Part shown: piece by piece, positions 27,683 to 39,858 of the stretch
How positions within the stretch are numbered: the first letter of the stretch is position 1
Layout: each line of letters begins with the position of its first letter
Origin: Lampris incognitus
Lineage: Eukaryota; Chordata; Actinopteri; Lampriformes; Lampridae
Assembly (NCBI RefSeq): GCF_029633865.1
Contig: NC_079211.1
Span: forward strand, 146,248,067 to 146,312,066
Length of the DNA: 64,000 nt
Direction: 5' to 3'
The notes under the pieces: generated by a model
What the model was told of the DNA's origin: nothing
Seen by the model: the letters and a program-made list of their open reading frames with translations, nothing else
Database searches by the model: none
Translations under genes and position numbers: made by a program

Positions 27683-30600
27683 CTGGACAGAGAGACAACA
27701 GAGTCATCTATACATACATACATACATACGTATCCACAGATTTCTCTTTGCAACACATTCCTCTTTCAATGTTTAACATGACTACAAAAGGCTTTTGTCT
27801 AGTTCAAGGAAACTGGGAGGACATGGCCACCTCTGAGCAAGGCACTTAAACCACCAGCTGTTACAGGGTAGCTGCTCAGTGTTCACCAGTAGTGGACTGG
27901 TTGCACTGGGCAGCTCCCTGCTGTGTATGTGTGGATTTGTATGAGATGGGACCTTCACACAAGGCACACATGCCTAGTTCACCGTTCCAGGATCAGATTT
28001 GGTTCTAAACATGTGGGTGATTCTGTCAGGAGTGGTGTAAATGTCTTACAGGAGTTCAGGTGTAAACAGAAGCTTCCTGCCTCCGGGCTGGTTGGGAAAC
28101 ACGTCCTCTAGGTAGTAATACATGTGACCGACTCCGATACCTGAGGACAGCAGCAGGAGTTGGATTCTGTGGTGAGTATTCAGATACACGCATCACAGTA
28201 CTGTCCCGTGACTTCCAATGACGCTGACTTCTAGGTCGTTATCTGGCAAAAGCGTTCGCAAACTTTGTCATCATTTTGTTGTCGTGGCAGAGGGGTGAGA
28301 TCAAGTGTAGAAACTTTTTCATTTCCTCATTCATTGCCGTTACTTGTCAGGATGTCGCATGAGGTTTCTTAGACCATCACTGGTGTATTTAACACAGCAG
28401 CTACTAGATATCTAAACCCTGTGGACTTTACTAGCATTTGGTTTGGATGGCTGGTGTCTGGTAGGACTTGGCCAGGAAGAATGACAGGGTGCATAGTGTT
28501 TCCCATCTTAAGCACAGCAGCCAAATGATGACAAAGGCAGGTAGTGTTGAGTTTGAAGAATTGTTGTGTCTAACCAGCAGATATGACAGAACAAGCTGGT
28601 AGAAGACCTTTACCAACACATAGTACTGCATCAAGTAAAACTCAAGTTCCACCAGGTTTTTTTTGTTCATTTCTGACAGCAGCACTCCCGACTCTCATTA
28701 ATGTTGAAAGGAGCTCAAACAACACTCACCTTACCAACACCTATATAGGAGACAGACTGTTACAATTACAAACGAGGCTTTTCAGGACTGTAGCTTCAAA
28801 TCATAATCCTGTGAATGTCTTAAAATATCCACCTAGAAGATCAACCATGATGGAGTTTCCAAGCAGCAGCGAAAATCCCATGAGCACCCAGGGCAGGAAC
28901 GGCGCCTGGAAGTTCAGGAGGCCGAAGAAGTTCATTCGGATGGCTGGGTGTCTCCTGCTCCACACGTAAACCAGCATAATGGTGAAGGCCTGGCCCAGGA
29001 AGAACAGGTTGGCCAGCAGACCGAACAACTGTGGCTGTCAGGTTAAACCAAATGAACAGAATTCAGCTGATTTTGGTTTCTCTTCTATTGCCCCTTTTCC
29101 ACTACATGGTACCGGCTCGACTCGACTCGCAGAGTGCCGTTTTTCCCTTACCGTGGCGGTACCCCCTCAGTGTAGCTGGCCTGCATTGATTTTGGTACCC
29201 GCTCCAGGTTTTTTTTTTTTAACCTTGACAAAGGTGGTACCAGAAAAGTGGAAACAGTTACCAAAAATGCCGGAACTTTCCAGTAATGGAAGACCAAAAA
29301 GTCGGGTCGAGTTGAGCCGGTACCATGTAGTGGAGAAGGGACATACATGTACTATCTACCCACAAACTCATGAGGGAGGGTTTCAAATTCAACAAACACA
29401 AATAGCGAAAATATGTTAGCGCTTGGGAGGCAAAGGCTTTCAAATAGCCAGTCTTACTTTAATGACGGCAATATTTTCTATTTTTTTTAAAGATCAGTTT
29501 GTTTTTTTGTGGCATTTCCACTTTTTATTATTTGATAGACAGGCAGGAAAGTTGGGGGAGAGAGAGGGGATGACATGCAGCAAAGGGCCCAGGCTGGATT
29601 CAAACCCGGGCCGCTGCAGCAAGGACTCTGCCTTGACACGCGGTACCCGCTCTACCAGGCAAACTACCAGGGCACCCCGACGACTGCAATAATTAAGGTA
29701 GGGTACATGTTCCTTGAAGTGCTTATTTCTTTAAATTCATCACTCTCATGAAATTCATTAAGTAAAAGGTTTCTGGTTGGCAAAGGCTTTCAGGCGACTA
29801 AAAGCGTAAAGCAAATCACATTTCAACGACGTCAATCACTTTTCCCGAGTACGAGTCCCTTTTTTCTCACTGGAGTGTTTCAAATGCTCATTTGAGAAGT
29901 TCATCCCTTCATACTTAGGTGGCTGGTATGTTAGCAGCTGCCCGGCGAAGGCTCTCGAATATCCAGTAACTTCAATTATAAAAAATATATATATATATAT
30001 ACATTAATCCCAGCCATCATTTAGAAAGTGCACATGTCCCTTTGTCTTCTTTTTGTCACGGCGGAGCTCTCATTTCACAACCAAACCTCTTCAGATGTGC
30101 AGCACGCACAAAAACAAGCTTGTCACAGAATAACAGCTTACTAAGGACATTCCACTCATTTCATCTGGAAACTTAACTGCAAGTCAGGGTCCCCATAACG
30201 GCGTGGTGTTGAAATGCAACCCCGTTACAGTCTGATATTAGAGTGGAAACAGACTCGACATACCTATACTTAAACGCTATCTGTGAAACGCTACACCGCT
30301 TCAAAAACACTCATAAAAGTCAACGGTGACCGCTTCAGTGCAGACTGAAGACGGTTATGAAGCAAACGAGGCCCGGACTGTATCATTAACATGGAATGTG
30401 TATTCAGGCGGGAGATGAACCTCTTCACATCGTCAACCAGACGCTGAATAAAGGAAAAGTCCGCGTATTTCTCCTGCCTCTATGTACTGGATCTGTATGC
30501 AGTATGAGTCATTGTAAAAGTCTCCCTTTATGTATTCTTTATCCATCCTGTAATAATTTATATAATAGTTGCAATTGGAAAAGCCTTGTTACATGTATTT

Positions 30601-33600
30601 ACCCTGTATCTATCTTGTATTGCATATAATAGTATTCGGTGTAGGAGTCTCATTCTCATGTATTTATCCTGCATTAGTTCTGTATATTGGTACTGTGGTA
30701 AGTCGTTGGTCATTGTAGTAGTTGTCTTTCATGTCTTTATGGAGTTTCTATTCTGCATGAATACTGTATATAGTAGTAAACATTGAAGTCTCCCTTCATT
30801 TGATCTATCCTGTATTAGAATTTTATATGGCAGTAGTCGGTGTAATTCATCCTTCATGTATTTATCCTGGATTATGCCCCTTTTCCCCTGCATGGTACTG
30901 GCTCAACTTGACTCTGCTCTATTTGACTCTACTCACCTTACTTTTTAGGATTTGGTTTTCTACTGCAGATAGTATCCCCTCACGGCCAAGCCCCGGCTGG
31001 TCACTTGTGGGCGTGTTGACTAGAGTTTTTTTTTTGAAGATTTTATTTATATTTAAATAAATATATATGTAGAAATATATTTATTTATGTTTTATTTTAT
31101 TTATTTATTTATAGTGGTATTTTCATGTCATCTTTTAGTATCGGCTCAGATCACTTGGAACCTTGATGGAGGTGGTACCAAAAAAAGTACCTGGTACCAG
31201 GTACTATCCCTAACTTTTGCCCAATGGAAAACCAAAAAAATTGAGTTGAGTTGAGTCGAGCCGGTACCATGCAGTGGAAAAGGGGCATTCGTAACATATA
31301 GTGGTAATGTACAGTGGTAATCATGTACACACCCCTGCTAAAATGGCAGGTTTTTGTGATATAAATAAACGAGACCAAGCTATATCATGTCAGAACTTTG
31401 TCCACCCTTAATGGGAAATTGCAACCTATAAAAATAAAGTGAAAAACAATCGGAAACATTTTAGGGAAAAAAATACACAACTTACAATAACCTGGTTGCA
31501 CAAGTATGCACACCCTTTTATAATTGGGGATGTGGCTGTGTTCAGAATTAACCAATCCCATGTTAAATAGTAGTTGGTATACACCTGCCATCAATTAAAG
31601 TGACTGTGATTAACCCCAAATAAAATTCAGCAGTTCCTGTAGGATTTTCCCAACATCTTCTTGGTTGCATACAACTGCAAAAGCCTTGGTCCACAAAGAA
31701 CTTACAAAGCATGAATGGGATCTCATTATTGAAAGGTATCGATCAGGAGAGAGGTTCAAAATCATTTCCAAGGCATTAGATATACCATGGAACACAGTGA
31801 AGACAATCATCACCAAGTGGAGAAAATATGGCACAACAGTGACATTACCAAGAACAGGACTTCCCTCCAAAATTGATGAAGACATGGAGAAGACTGGTCA
31901 GGGAAGCTGCCAAGAGGCCTATGGCAACATTAAAAGAGCTGCAGGAATTTCTGTCAAGTACTGGTTGCTCCCTACATGTGACAACAATCTCCTGTGTTCT
32001 TCATATGTCTGGGCTATTATAGGGTAAGGTGGCAAGACGGAAGCATTTTCACATGAAAAAAAAACCAAAACATCCAAGCCCGGCTAAATTTTGCAAAAAG
32101 ATACATCCAGTCTCCTAAAACCATGTGGAAAATGTGTTATGGTTTGATGAGACCAAGGTTCAACTTTCTGGCCATAATTCCAAAAGGTGTGGTTTGGTGC
32201 AAAAACAACACAGCACATCACAAAAAAACTCACCATACCCATGGTGAAGCACAGTGGTGGCAGCATCATGCTTTGGGGCTGCTTTTCTTCAGCTGGAACT
32301 GGGGCTTTTGTCAAGGTGGAGGGAATAATGAATAGCTCCAAATTCTAGTAGATTTTGGTGCAAAACCTTCAGGCAACTGCTAGAAAGCTGAACAGGAATT
32401 TCGCCTTTCAGCACAACAACGACCTAAAGCATACATCCAAATCAGCAAAGGAATGGCTTCACCAAGAGAGGAGATCAGCACCACCAGGGAAACAGCTGAT
32501 TTAAACACAATGACACAACCCACAACCATACCGGCTCGGTCTGGGCCCGGGCTAACAACGGCTGCATCTCCCATCGATCTTCCTCAGAGTGGGATCGAAA
32601 AGTATGCTACTGGGGGAGAGAGACTAATGAGACTTGCAAAAGATGATGTAACCATTGAAACATGGAATGTGAGAACACTCCACATCGATGGGAAGCTCAA
32701 CGAACAGGAGTATGATATGGACAGATACAGGCAGAACATCCTTGGCATTGCAGAGATAAGATGGCTGAACACCGGGGAGGCAGTGATGAATGAAGGACAC
32801 AAATTATGGTGGAGTAGGGAGAAGACGACGCATCATGGAGGTATTGGGTTCCTTGTACAGAAGGACTACACGAGGGTAGTGTTAGAATGCAAACCAATAT
32901 GCAGCAGGATAATACGAATCATAGCGAATGCATCGCCTAGAAATATGACTGTCATTTAGGTGGATGCCTCTACATCAGACAAAAGTGACGAAGAATTGGA
33001 GCCATTCTACAGCCAACTAGAAACAAGTATGCTAACATACCGAAGAAAGCCATCACTGTCATCCAAGGCGACTGGAATGCAAAGATTGGTACAGATGCAC
33101 ACACAAACTGGACAGGAACTACAGGGAAATTTGATGTTGAAACTAACCAAAGAGGACTACTGTAATTTGCAAAGATGCATGGCCTAGTGATTACCAACAT
33201 ACGCTTCATGGCTCTCTGTGTACTTGACATAGAATAACCACATCACTACAATCTGCAGATATATATACAAGGATTGACTTATACAGGTGAAATACGAGGT
33301 GATTAAAGTGCAATGATACAGAGAATGTATCAGATGCTGAAATGGATGTTAGCAGGTTACTTATATCCATGCCTGACATAGATGGACATGACAGAGCGTA
33401 CCAGTATATGTACAATGTACAGTACAGTATATACAACATGGCTGGATTTATTGACAGTATTAAATGTTTATTTGAATGACAGCCTGTGGAAAGCAACTTT
33501 TTATATCTGGTTGTTTTGGGGTCTGTACCCCAACAACCAGATATATGCTCTGTAGCACCTGCCAGAGGGGAGGAGTTGGAACAGGTTGTGACCAGGGTGT

Positions 33601-36600
33601 GATATCTGTTGTCATGCCAAAATATTCTTGGTGCTTATTCTTAGTGATTTTAATATTCATGTGTGTTGTCCTTCCCATTCCCTGACTTCACAATTTTTGG
33701 ATCTTATAGACTCTTTTAACCCCATTCAATCTGTTAAAAGGGCCACACATTCCAAAGATCACGTTTTAGACCTTGTGCTCATCTGATTTCTCTCTTGAGT
33801 GTCTAAATCTGGTGAATATGCTTGTAATTGACCATAAAGCTGTTGTTTTCAAAGTTCCATTACAGCTCTCTATTCCTAGTCCCTATCCTAAAACATGCTC
33901 TCGTAATCTCAAAACTGGTTCTGCTGTTCAGTTCTGTGATGCTTTTAATTCATCATCCTTTAATCCTTCTATATCCCCTCTCAATCCAGATGCATTATTA
34001 GATTCATTCAATGATCAGTGCCTATCCATCCTTGACCAAATTGCACCATTTAAAACTAGGAAACAAAAATCAAATAACCTCCCCTGGCTGAACGATCACA
34101 CTCGTGCCCTTAGACTGTAGAAAATAAGAATGACAATGGAAGGTAAAAAAATCCAAATTAGCAAATAACACCCTTAAAAACCAAATGTTAATTTACCAGA
34201 AGGCGGTTAAGGATGTGAGATCAGTGCACTTCTCTGAACTGATATCTAGAAATAACCATAATCCAAAAGTTCTCTTTTGGGTGATTGATTGTTATTAATG
34301 GTCCCTTCACTTCTTGTCTGAACCTGATGTTGAGCTGTCTGAAAAATTTCTCACTCATTTTGTAAATAAGGTGGAGAATATCAGGTCCCAAATCCAGCCT
34401 GGCTCTTGCATTCATTCTATTCCCCATGTTAATTCTGCCTCTTTCACCCAGTTTCAACCAATTACAATTTCAGTGTTAGAGAGTACAGTCTCCAATATGA
34501 ACTCCTTGCATCTTAGACATCATTCCCACTAAGCTGCTCAAGGAGGTATTTTCAACTGTTAGCCCTGTTATTCTGCAAATTCTTAATAATTCTCTGGCCT
34601 CTGGTTGTTTTCTAGACAGTTTTAATTATGCCATTGTTCACTCATTGCTAAAGAAACCTAATTTAGATCCCCTGTCCTTAAGTAACTACAGACCAATCGC
34701 CAAATTGTCTTTTAACAAAGGTTCTGGAGCGAGTAATTTCATCTCACTTGATTTCTTTTATGAATACCAATAGTGTTTTTAACAGTTTCCAGTCTGGTTT
34801 TAGAGCACTTCACTATACCAAGACAGCTGTAGTTAAGATTACTAATGACCTATTGCTGACTGCAGACAGATGTGACTGCTCGACTTTAGTTCTTTTAGAC
34901 TTAAGTGCTGCCTTTGACACGGTCGATCACAGTATCCTATTACATCGCTTAGAGATTTGGGTTGGTATCAAGGGCTCGGCTCTTAGTTTATTACACTCTT
35001 ACCTCTCCAACAGAACTTTTTCTGTTGTTCTGAGTAACTACTTCCTCGATGGCTCAGTTGAGTTGTGGTGTCCCTCAAGGCTCAGTTCTTGGCCCCCTTC
35101 TGTTTTCTATATACAGGCTGCCCCTTGGCCAGGTCATTCAAAATCATAATGTGTTGTGCCATTTTATGTTGACAACACCCAGTTATACATGCCATTAAAA
35201 CCCATAGATCCTAGCAAATTTCACTTGCCTCTCTGGAATTAAATCCTGGATGTCTGAAATTTTTCTTAAATTTAATAAGGACAAGTCTGAGGTAATTCTA
35301 TTCAGTCCCCCAAATTTTGGTACTAATCTTGGGGGGGTGTCAGGTTGTCTTAAACCAGGTGGCTAGGAAGCTTGGGGTAATATTCGATGCTAACCTCGGT
35401 TTATACAATCAAATCAAACATGTTCAGTCATGGTTTCTCCAGCTCAAGGTAATCTCTAAAATTAGGTCATTTGTATCAATTGCTGATCTACAAAAAGCTG
35501 CACATGCTTTTATCTATTCTCGACTTGACTATTGCAACGCGCTTTACTCGGGTATCAGCAAGGGTTCTCTCCACCGTCTGCAGTTAGTACAAAACGCTGC
35601 TGCTCGGCTCATTACTGGGACAAAAAGGTATGACCATATCACTCCTGTGCTTGCTTCCCTGTACTGGCTCCGTTATATTTTGGATTGATTTTAAAAATGT
35701 ATTGCTCATTTTAAGGCCTTAAACAGTCTTGCTCCTACATACATTTCCAATTTATTGACCTGGTATATGCCCTCTCAACCATTACGATCCGCAGATGGAG
35801 CCCTGCTGGTTATTCCCAGGTCTCGGTTTGTCACAAAGGGTGACGCAGAAGCCTCAACACTTTTGAACTCTTCCTATCCAACCAATACAAACCAAGTCTC
35901 TAGCTTCCTGTATATCTCATCTTAAAATTTTCTTTCTATGAAAGCTTTTACAAATGTTTGATAGGTTTTTATTTATACTGCTTTTATTTTTACTTTTACT
36001 AATTTTTGTAACTGTTTTGATTAACAAATTGCTTTCTTCCATTTTGTTCTTATTGTATGGCTTTATTTGTTAGTGCTTTTTAATTAACTCTAAATTATTT
36101 ATTTATTTATTTTTGGTGTGTCATTAACAATTTTATCCTGTTCTGTGAAGCACTTTGTAACCTTGTTTTGAAAAGTGCTATGTAAGTAGTTTATTATTAC
36201 TATATACAGTGGTAGTCAGAAGTCCTTCATGTATTTATCCTATATTAGTACTGTATACAGTGGTAGTCATGGTAGAAGTCCGTGCATTTATGGTGCATCT
36301 ATCCTATATTATATTAATACTGTACAATTTCTTTCCGAAGAGCAGTAGAACCAAATTAGTCAGTAGAGACACTACTACTACTACTACTACTACTTTGTGC
36401 TGCTCCCGTTAAGGGTCGCCACAGTGGATCATCCGTTTCCATCTCTTCCTGTCCTCCGCATCTTCCTGTCACACCAGCTACCTGTATGTGCTCCCTTCAC
36501 CACATCCATAAACCTCCTCTTTGGCCTTCCCGTTTCCCTCTTCCCTGGAAGCACCATATTAAAATCCTTCTCCCAATATACCCAGTATCTCTCCTCTGCA

Positions 36601-39113
36601 CATGTCCAAACCATCTCAATCTTTTCTCTCTTGCTTTGTCTTCAAACTGTTCAAACTGAGTTGTCCCTCTTATATACTCGTTCCTAATCCTGTCCTTCTT
36701 TGTCACTCCCAACGAAAATCTTAGCATCTTCAACACTGTCACCTCCAGCTCCACCTCCTGTATTTTCGTCAGTGCCACTGTCTCCAAACCATACAACATA
36801 GCTGGTCTCACTACCATCTTGTAAACCTTTAACTCTTGCTGATACCCTTCTGTCACAAATCACTCCTGACACTCTTCTCCACCCACTCCACCCTGCCTGC
36901 ACTCTCTTCTTCACCTCTCTTCTGCACTCCTCGTTACTTTGAACAGTTGACCCCAAGTATTTAAACTCATCCACCTTCATCACCTCTACTCCTTGCATCC
37001 TCACCATTCTGCTGTTCCCCCTCTCATTCATGCATATGTATTCCATCTTGCTCCTACTGACTTTCATTCTTCTTCTCTCCAGTGCATACCTCCACCTCTT
37101 CAGGCTCTCCTCAATCTGCACCCTACTCTCGCAGATCCCTACAGATCACAAAGTCATTGATGAATTTTATGGTCCACAGAGAATCCTGCCTGATCTCACC
37201 CGTCAACCTGTCCATCACCAAGCCAGTAGAGACACTGTTTTGTTATAACATAATAAGCTAAATACTGGACTACTCCTTGTATCATCCAGCATCAGAAAGG
37301 ACAGTATAACAGCACTTTTCTAAACTCAAACCCTATTGTGAATGAAGCCAAAGTATGGCAAGACTGGAGTGGGCATGCAATAAAAGTGATATCTACAATA
37401 GATACCAGTACTGGTCAATTGATTAACCCTTTCTTTTGAAGGATACACTCATCAGGATGCCCCCAAACAGGAACATGAAGACAAAGTCTGCCGTTCGTCC
37501 ACGGAAAGAGCCTTCTTCAAGCATCCGACAATATCGATATCTGGTTTTGTCAAGGACAGGTATACAAACGACACACAGTACTAATATAATGTTGTAGGGT
37601 TAACAGGTTAAACTACATTCATTCATGTGACTCACTGGAGATGAAAACATTAACTGAGATATTCTCAGATATTTTGTTTCTGACGAATAAAAAGGTAAAT
37701 GAAAGTGTGACCGAAAGATACAGAAAAATTATGTTGAATAGGAAACTGAATCCAAGAGAGCCAAAAAATAGGAAGTTGGTTATCAGGCGCCATATCTGCA
37801 GAAGAGGCGAAGAGAGAGAAAGTGCTTGTGGTCATTTCAACATGTCTTTGGCACATAATTTGAGACGATAATCTGAGTTTACGTCGACTCTTACCTGGTA
37901 TCTTTTAATGATTAGGTCTGGGTTAAAGTAAAGCTGGAAGGGGGTGATGACCTCTAGTTGCTGGAAAAAAACAAACAAACAAACAAACAACTTACATGTC
38001 GTTAACAGATTCACATCAACACACCTGTAACTCATACAGGTCACTTTGCTTCTTCTCCATGTCAGACCAGTCGACATTGAACTCTAAAAGCAAAGTTCGT
38101 GCGTTGAAGTGCAATGCACTTCGCATGAAGTGCAAAGACGTAAGAGAACAAGTTTGAAATAGATCCGCCTTGATAAAATAGAGTGAAGAACACCGCTTGT
38201 ACTTGATCAGCAGCAACATTAGCAGTCAGTAAGCCAGCGTGAGGGGTCAGCTGAGGTGAGAGCAGCATCCTCCTCAGCCAACAGAACACCCGGAACTAGA
38301 GGTGACGTGCAGAACCCTCACCAAAAAGTAGTTTATGCAAATGTGCCATTAGTAGACTGACTTTAAACTAAAAATAAAATCTGTGCGTATACTTCCAGTT
38401 TACTTTTTAAGTACTTGGCAGAGATATACTAAACAAAATTACACGGAAGTACATATACTTGAAGTTTACTTAATAAAATAAACTTCCAAGATGTGTTTGG
38501 GTTTTTTTTGGGGGGGGGGGTTCGGTTAAGGGTAAACCAAAAAAGGTTACTCTGAGCGCCTGCTGTCAGAAACGGTACCGACCGTCAGTCAACTCCGACG
38601 GACGAGTCATCCATCCGCCGTCAGTTCGGCCCGAACGAACCTCGGGAGGAGTTGTGACGCGCGCGTGTCGGCACTGCGGAGGTAGCGGCACGCGTCTCTG
38701 AAACTGTTGCGAAGAAGTTTTGCGGCCGAGCACGGCCCGAACGCACGCGCCCGCTCGCCCTCCGGCGCGGGGGGGGGCGAGGGGGGGGGTACCGAGTGAG
38801 AAACACGGTCGCTCGCAGAACCGACGGCGCCCGGTGCGAAGTTCCGCGGCCGCGACAACACACACGCCGCGTCCGCTCGCTGGACGCAGCCGCCGCCGCG
38901 TCAGGTGGACGTCAGAGCAGGTTGACGTTGCTCATATTTGGAATCGTCGTTAGATACAAAGTAGCCTTTGGCAGAGCTGGAAAGTATGTTGCGGCTAGTG
39001 AGCTAGCTTCACGCGTGTCTCACCACAGCGGCGGTGGTCAGGACGCAGGCTGTGGTGTAAGCTCTGGTCACGACTGGGATCTGGAAATACTGCTGGCTGA
39101 TGCTGAGGGCCAT
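27580..39113 (-). CDS. derl3: Derlin-3, ER-associated degradation (ERAD) factor, 7 coding exons
   Basis: Minus-strand join of 39113-39024, 37960-37895, 37795-37722, 37540-37447, 29028-28833, 28140-28050 and 27682-27580 gives 237 codons plus TAA, all GT-AG with consistent phases. The product is a derlin, a catalytically inactive rhomboid with several membrane spans that moves misfolded proteins out of the ER to p97/VCP. The conserved WR of the first loop is at residues 54-55, and the hallmark [20 protein letters not shown] and [15 protein letters not shown] blocks are intact. The C-terminus ([18 protein letters not shown]) is acidic and lacks the p97-binding SHP motif of Derlin-1/2, as in Derlin-3. 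Adjacency to smarcb1 matches human SMARCB1-DERL3 and supports derl3 over derl2. Intron 5 (8.4 kb) is a transposon stack. Confidence 0.95.
27683..28049 (-). other. derl3 intron 6
   Basis: Short intron with a small (CATA)n run at about 27713-27732; nothing else recognised. Confidence 0.7.
28050..28140 (-). CDS. derl3: derl3 coding exon 6
   Basis: 91 nt encoding (G)[20 protein letters not shown]...LLFTPEL; acceptor tcctcag, donor gtaaga. Confidence 0.94.
28141..28832 (-). other. derl3 intron 5, 3' part (near exon 6)... intron between exons 5 and 6
   Basis: This is the intron separating exon 5 (ends 28833) from exon 6 (starts 28140). No repeat family or coding content is recognised. Confidence 0.6.
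28833..29028 (-). CDS. derl3: derl3 coding exon 5
   Basis: 196 nt encoding [20 protein letters not shown]...NSIMVDLL(G); acceptor agccacag, donor gtggat. It holds two membrane spans and the invariant [15 protein letters not shown] motif. Confidence 0.96.
29090..29342. mobile_element. TIR MITE (gccccttttccactacatgg family)
   Basis: Left end tgccccttttccactacatg, right end catgtagtggagaagggaca; inner arms tggtaccggctcgac / ctcaac...gccggtacca. No coding capacity. A related, longer copy is at 30876-31288. Confidence 0.8.
29343..30489 (-). other. derl3 large intron (exons 4-5), unassigned stretch
   Basis: It contains one tRNA-like motif (ggattcaaacccgggccgct near 29599, box-B-like) with agacaggcaggaaagttggg upstream, probably a decayed SINE, and an (AT)n at about 29983-30001. 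No exon seen. Confidence 0.5.
30490..30875 (+). repeat. Degenerate 80-95-bp tandem repeat, left half
   Basis: Repeating blocks of the form tcatgtatttatcctgtatt + agtactgtatatagtggtag + tcattgtagaagtc. The same repeat resumes at 36196-36335, so the array is split by the transposon stack between them. Confidence 0.75.
30876..31288. mobile_element. TIR MITE, longer relative of 29090-29342
   Basis: Ends atgccccttttcccctgcat and atgcagtggaaaaggggcat; inner arms match the 29090 copy. The centre has AT-rich (ttta)n sequence. Confidence 0.8.
31305..32462 (+). pseudogene. Tc1/mariner-like transposon fossil
   Basis: It opens with the TIR-like acagtggtaatcatgtacacac. The frame at 31665-32027 shows a Tc1 helix-turn-helix region: [20 protein letters not shown] and [20 protein letters not shown], then [10 protein letters not shown]. 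Further on, frame-shifted pieces contain [12 protein letters not shown], a [12 protein letters not shown]-like block in the third frame, and [18 protein letters not shown], the DDE-domain end. There are many frameshifts and it is 3'-truncated by the next element, so it is inactive. Confidence 0.85.
32463..33475 (+). pseudogene. RTE-like LINE endonuclease fragment
   Basis: The frame at 32453-32959 contains [40 protein letters not shown] and [20 protein letters not shown], then after a stop [20 protein letters not shown] and, frame-shifted, [12 protein letters not shown]. This is an AP-type endonuclease of the kind annotated as craniofacial-development-protein-2-like, carried by RTE/BovB-type LINEs. 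There are several stops, and the reverse transcriptase is absent. Confidence 0.75.
33617..36195 (+). pseudogene. L2-like LINE, nearly full RT region, inactive
   Basis: Pieces in order: endonuclease end ([33 protein letters not shown]), RT with [20 protein letters not shown] (34890-34950), a FYVDN-type stretch at about 35165 (frame-shifted YVDD box), [60 protein letters not shown], and a 3' UTR ending gtgctatgtaagtagtttat. Many stops and frameshifts. It sits inside the derl3 intron and inside the split tandem array. Confidence 0.85.
36196..36335 (+). repeat. Degenerate tandem repeat, right half
   Basis: Blocks tcatgtatttatcctatatt + agtactgtatacagtggtag match the array at 30490-30875, from which it is separated by about 5.3 kb of inserted elements. 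Confidence 0.75.
36374..37223 (-). pseudogene. RTE-type LINE 3' end (RT C-terminus), minus strand, with target duplication
   Basis: Minus-strand frames show [80 protein letters not shown] and [20 protein letters not shown], all typical of fish RTE LINEs. The element is bounded by the exact 13-bp duplication cagtagagacact (36361-36373 and 37224-37236). It ends in a (GTA)n tail at 36374-36392, as target-primed reverse transcription predicts. 5'-truncated, with a few frameshifts. Confidence 0.9.
37237..37446 (-). other. derl3 large intron, end next to exon 4
   Basis: No feature recognised. Confidence 0.6.
37447..37540 (-). CDS. derl3: derl3 coding exon 4
   Basis: 94 nt encoding [20 protein letters not shown]...FGGILMS; acceptor aaaccag, donor gtatcc. 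It contains the most conserved derlin loop. Confidence 0.95.
37722..37795 (-). CDS. derl3: derl3 coding exon 3
   Basis: 74 nt encoding [20 protein letters not shown]...; acceptor cttctgcag, donor gtatct. It carries the WR dipeptide of the L1 loop (residues 54-55). Confidence 0.95.
37895..37960 (-). CDS. derl3: derl3 coding exon 2
   Basis: 66 nt encoding [22 protein letters not shown]; acceptor tttttttccag, donor gtaaga, phase 0 at both ends. Confidence 0.96.
37961..39023 (-). other. derl3 intron 1, GC-rich at its 5' half
   Basis: The interval 38560-39023 is CpG-dense (the CpG island continues to about 39300 across exon 1), with a poly-G tract at 38510-38520 and 38768-38788. No second coding frame is supported. 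Confidence 0.6.
39024..39113 (-). CDS. derl3: derl3 coding exon 1 with start
   Basis: 30 codons, [30 protein letters not shown]; donor gtgaga. The start is chosen because it aligns with other derlins ([20 protein letters not shown]-type N-terminus). An upstream in-frame Met would add 45 residues without homology. Confidence 0.95.
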
Positions 39114-39244
39114 GACCGTCCGCTCTGGGTGAGGATGAGGAGGATGAGGATGATGATGAGCACGGACATAGCCGTGCGTCTCTCCGCGCCCCCTCCCCTC
39201 TCCTCCCCCCATCCGCTCTGTCGGACACGCGCACTTTGCCTCAG

Positions 39245-39283
39245 CCAATGAGAACCGGTCAACGTCATCCTGCTCTTACGTGG
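39245..39283 (-). promoter_or_regulatory. derl3: Candidate unfolded-protein-response sites of derl3
   Basis: About 130-170 bp upstream of the ATG: a CCAAT box (39245-39249), TGACGT on the minus strand (39262-39267) and CCACGT on the minus strand (39278-39283). These are the building blocks of ERSE and UPRE sites bound by NF-Y, ATF6 and XBP1, though CCAAT-N9-CCACG spacing is not met. DERL3 is a known ER-stress-induced gene, so the match is plausible. Confidence 0.4.
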
Positions 39284-39584
39284 CGTCTGCGCATTAGCGC
39301 TTATCCGGCTTAGAACATATGAAACACCGACGATCGTGTTAAAATTCAATACTTTAGAGGAAAAAAAAAATAGCTGGCTAAATCTGTGTAACCGCGTCAT
39401 ACTGCTGCCCAAGTTTTATATCCATAAGGTGTTAGAAATTAAACCCTCTTTTTGTACCGTTAAAAAGGAGGCAGGGTCCTACATTAGAACGTTATCTACG
39501 TCATGCAGTAGAAAAGATGGGAAACCCTTCAGTTTGCGCTCCAAATTTGACATAATTTTACTGTATGTACGTTGTAACGAACTC

Positions 39585-39712
39585 GAGGGTTTTCCCGGGT
39601 ACCGCCGCATCCGGGACGCGAACCCGCGTCTCCAGCACCGCAGGCGACCACGTTAACCAGTCGACTAAAGAGGTCGAATCGTTTGTGGAGGGCTAACGTG
39701 TCTACTTATCTG
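39585..39712 (-). mobile_element. LTR-like fragment related to 45996-46296, minus strand
   Basis: The reverse complement reads aagtagacacgttagcc, tttagtcgactggttaacg and gggttcgcgtcccgg, the same order as in the LTR-like repeat at 45996-46296. Confidence 0.7.
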
Positions 39713-39723
39713 TGTCCGTTACT

Positions 39724-39858
<135 letters not shown>

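Noticed and set aside
29090-31288. Single long inverted repeat between the two MITEs
   Set aside because: They are two separate insertions of related elements, each with its own paired ends.
38566-38953. Several 80-100-codon frames near the derl3 promoter
   Set aside because: CpG-island composition leaves many frames open; none conserved in type.
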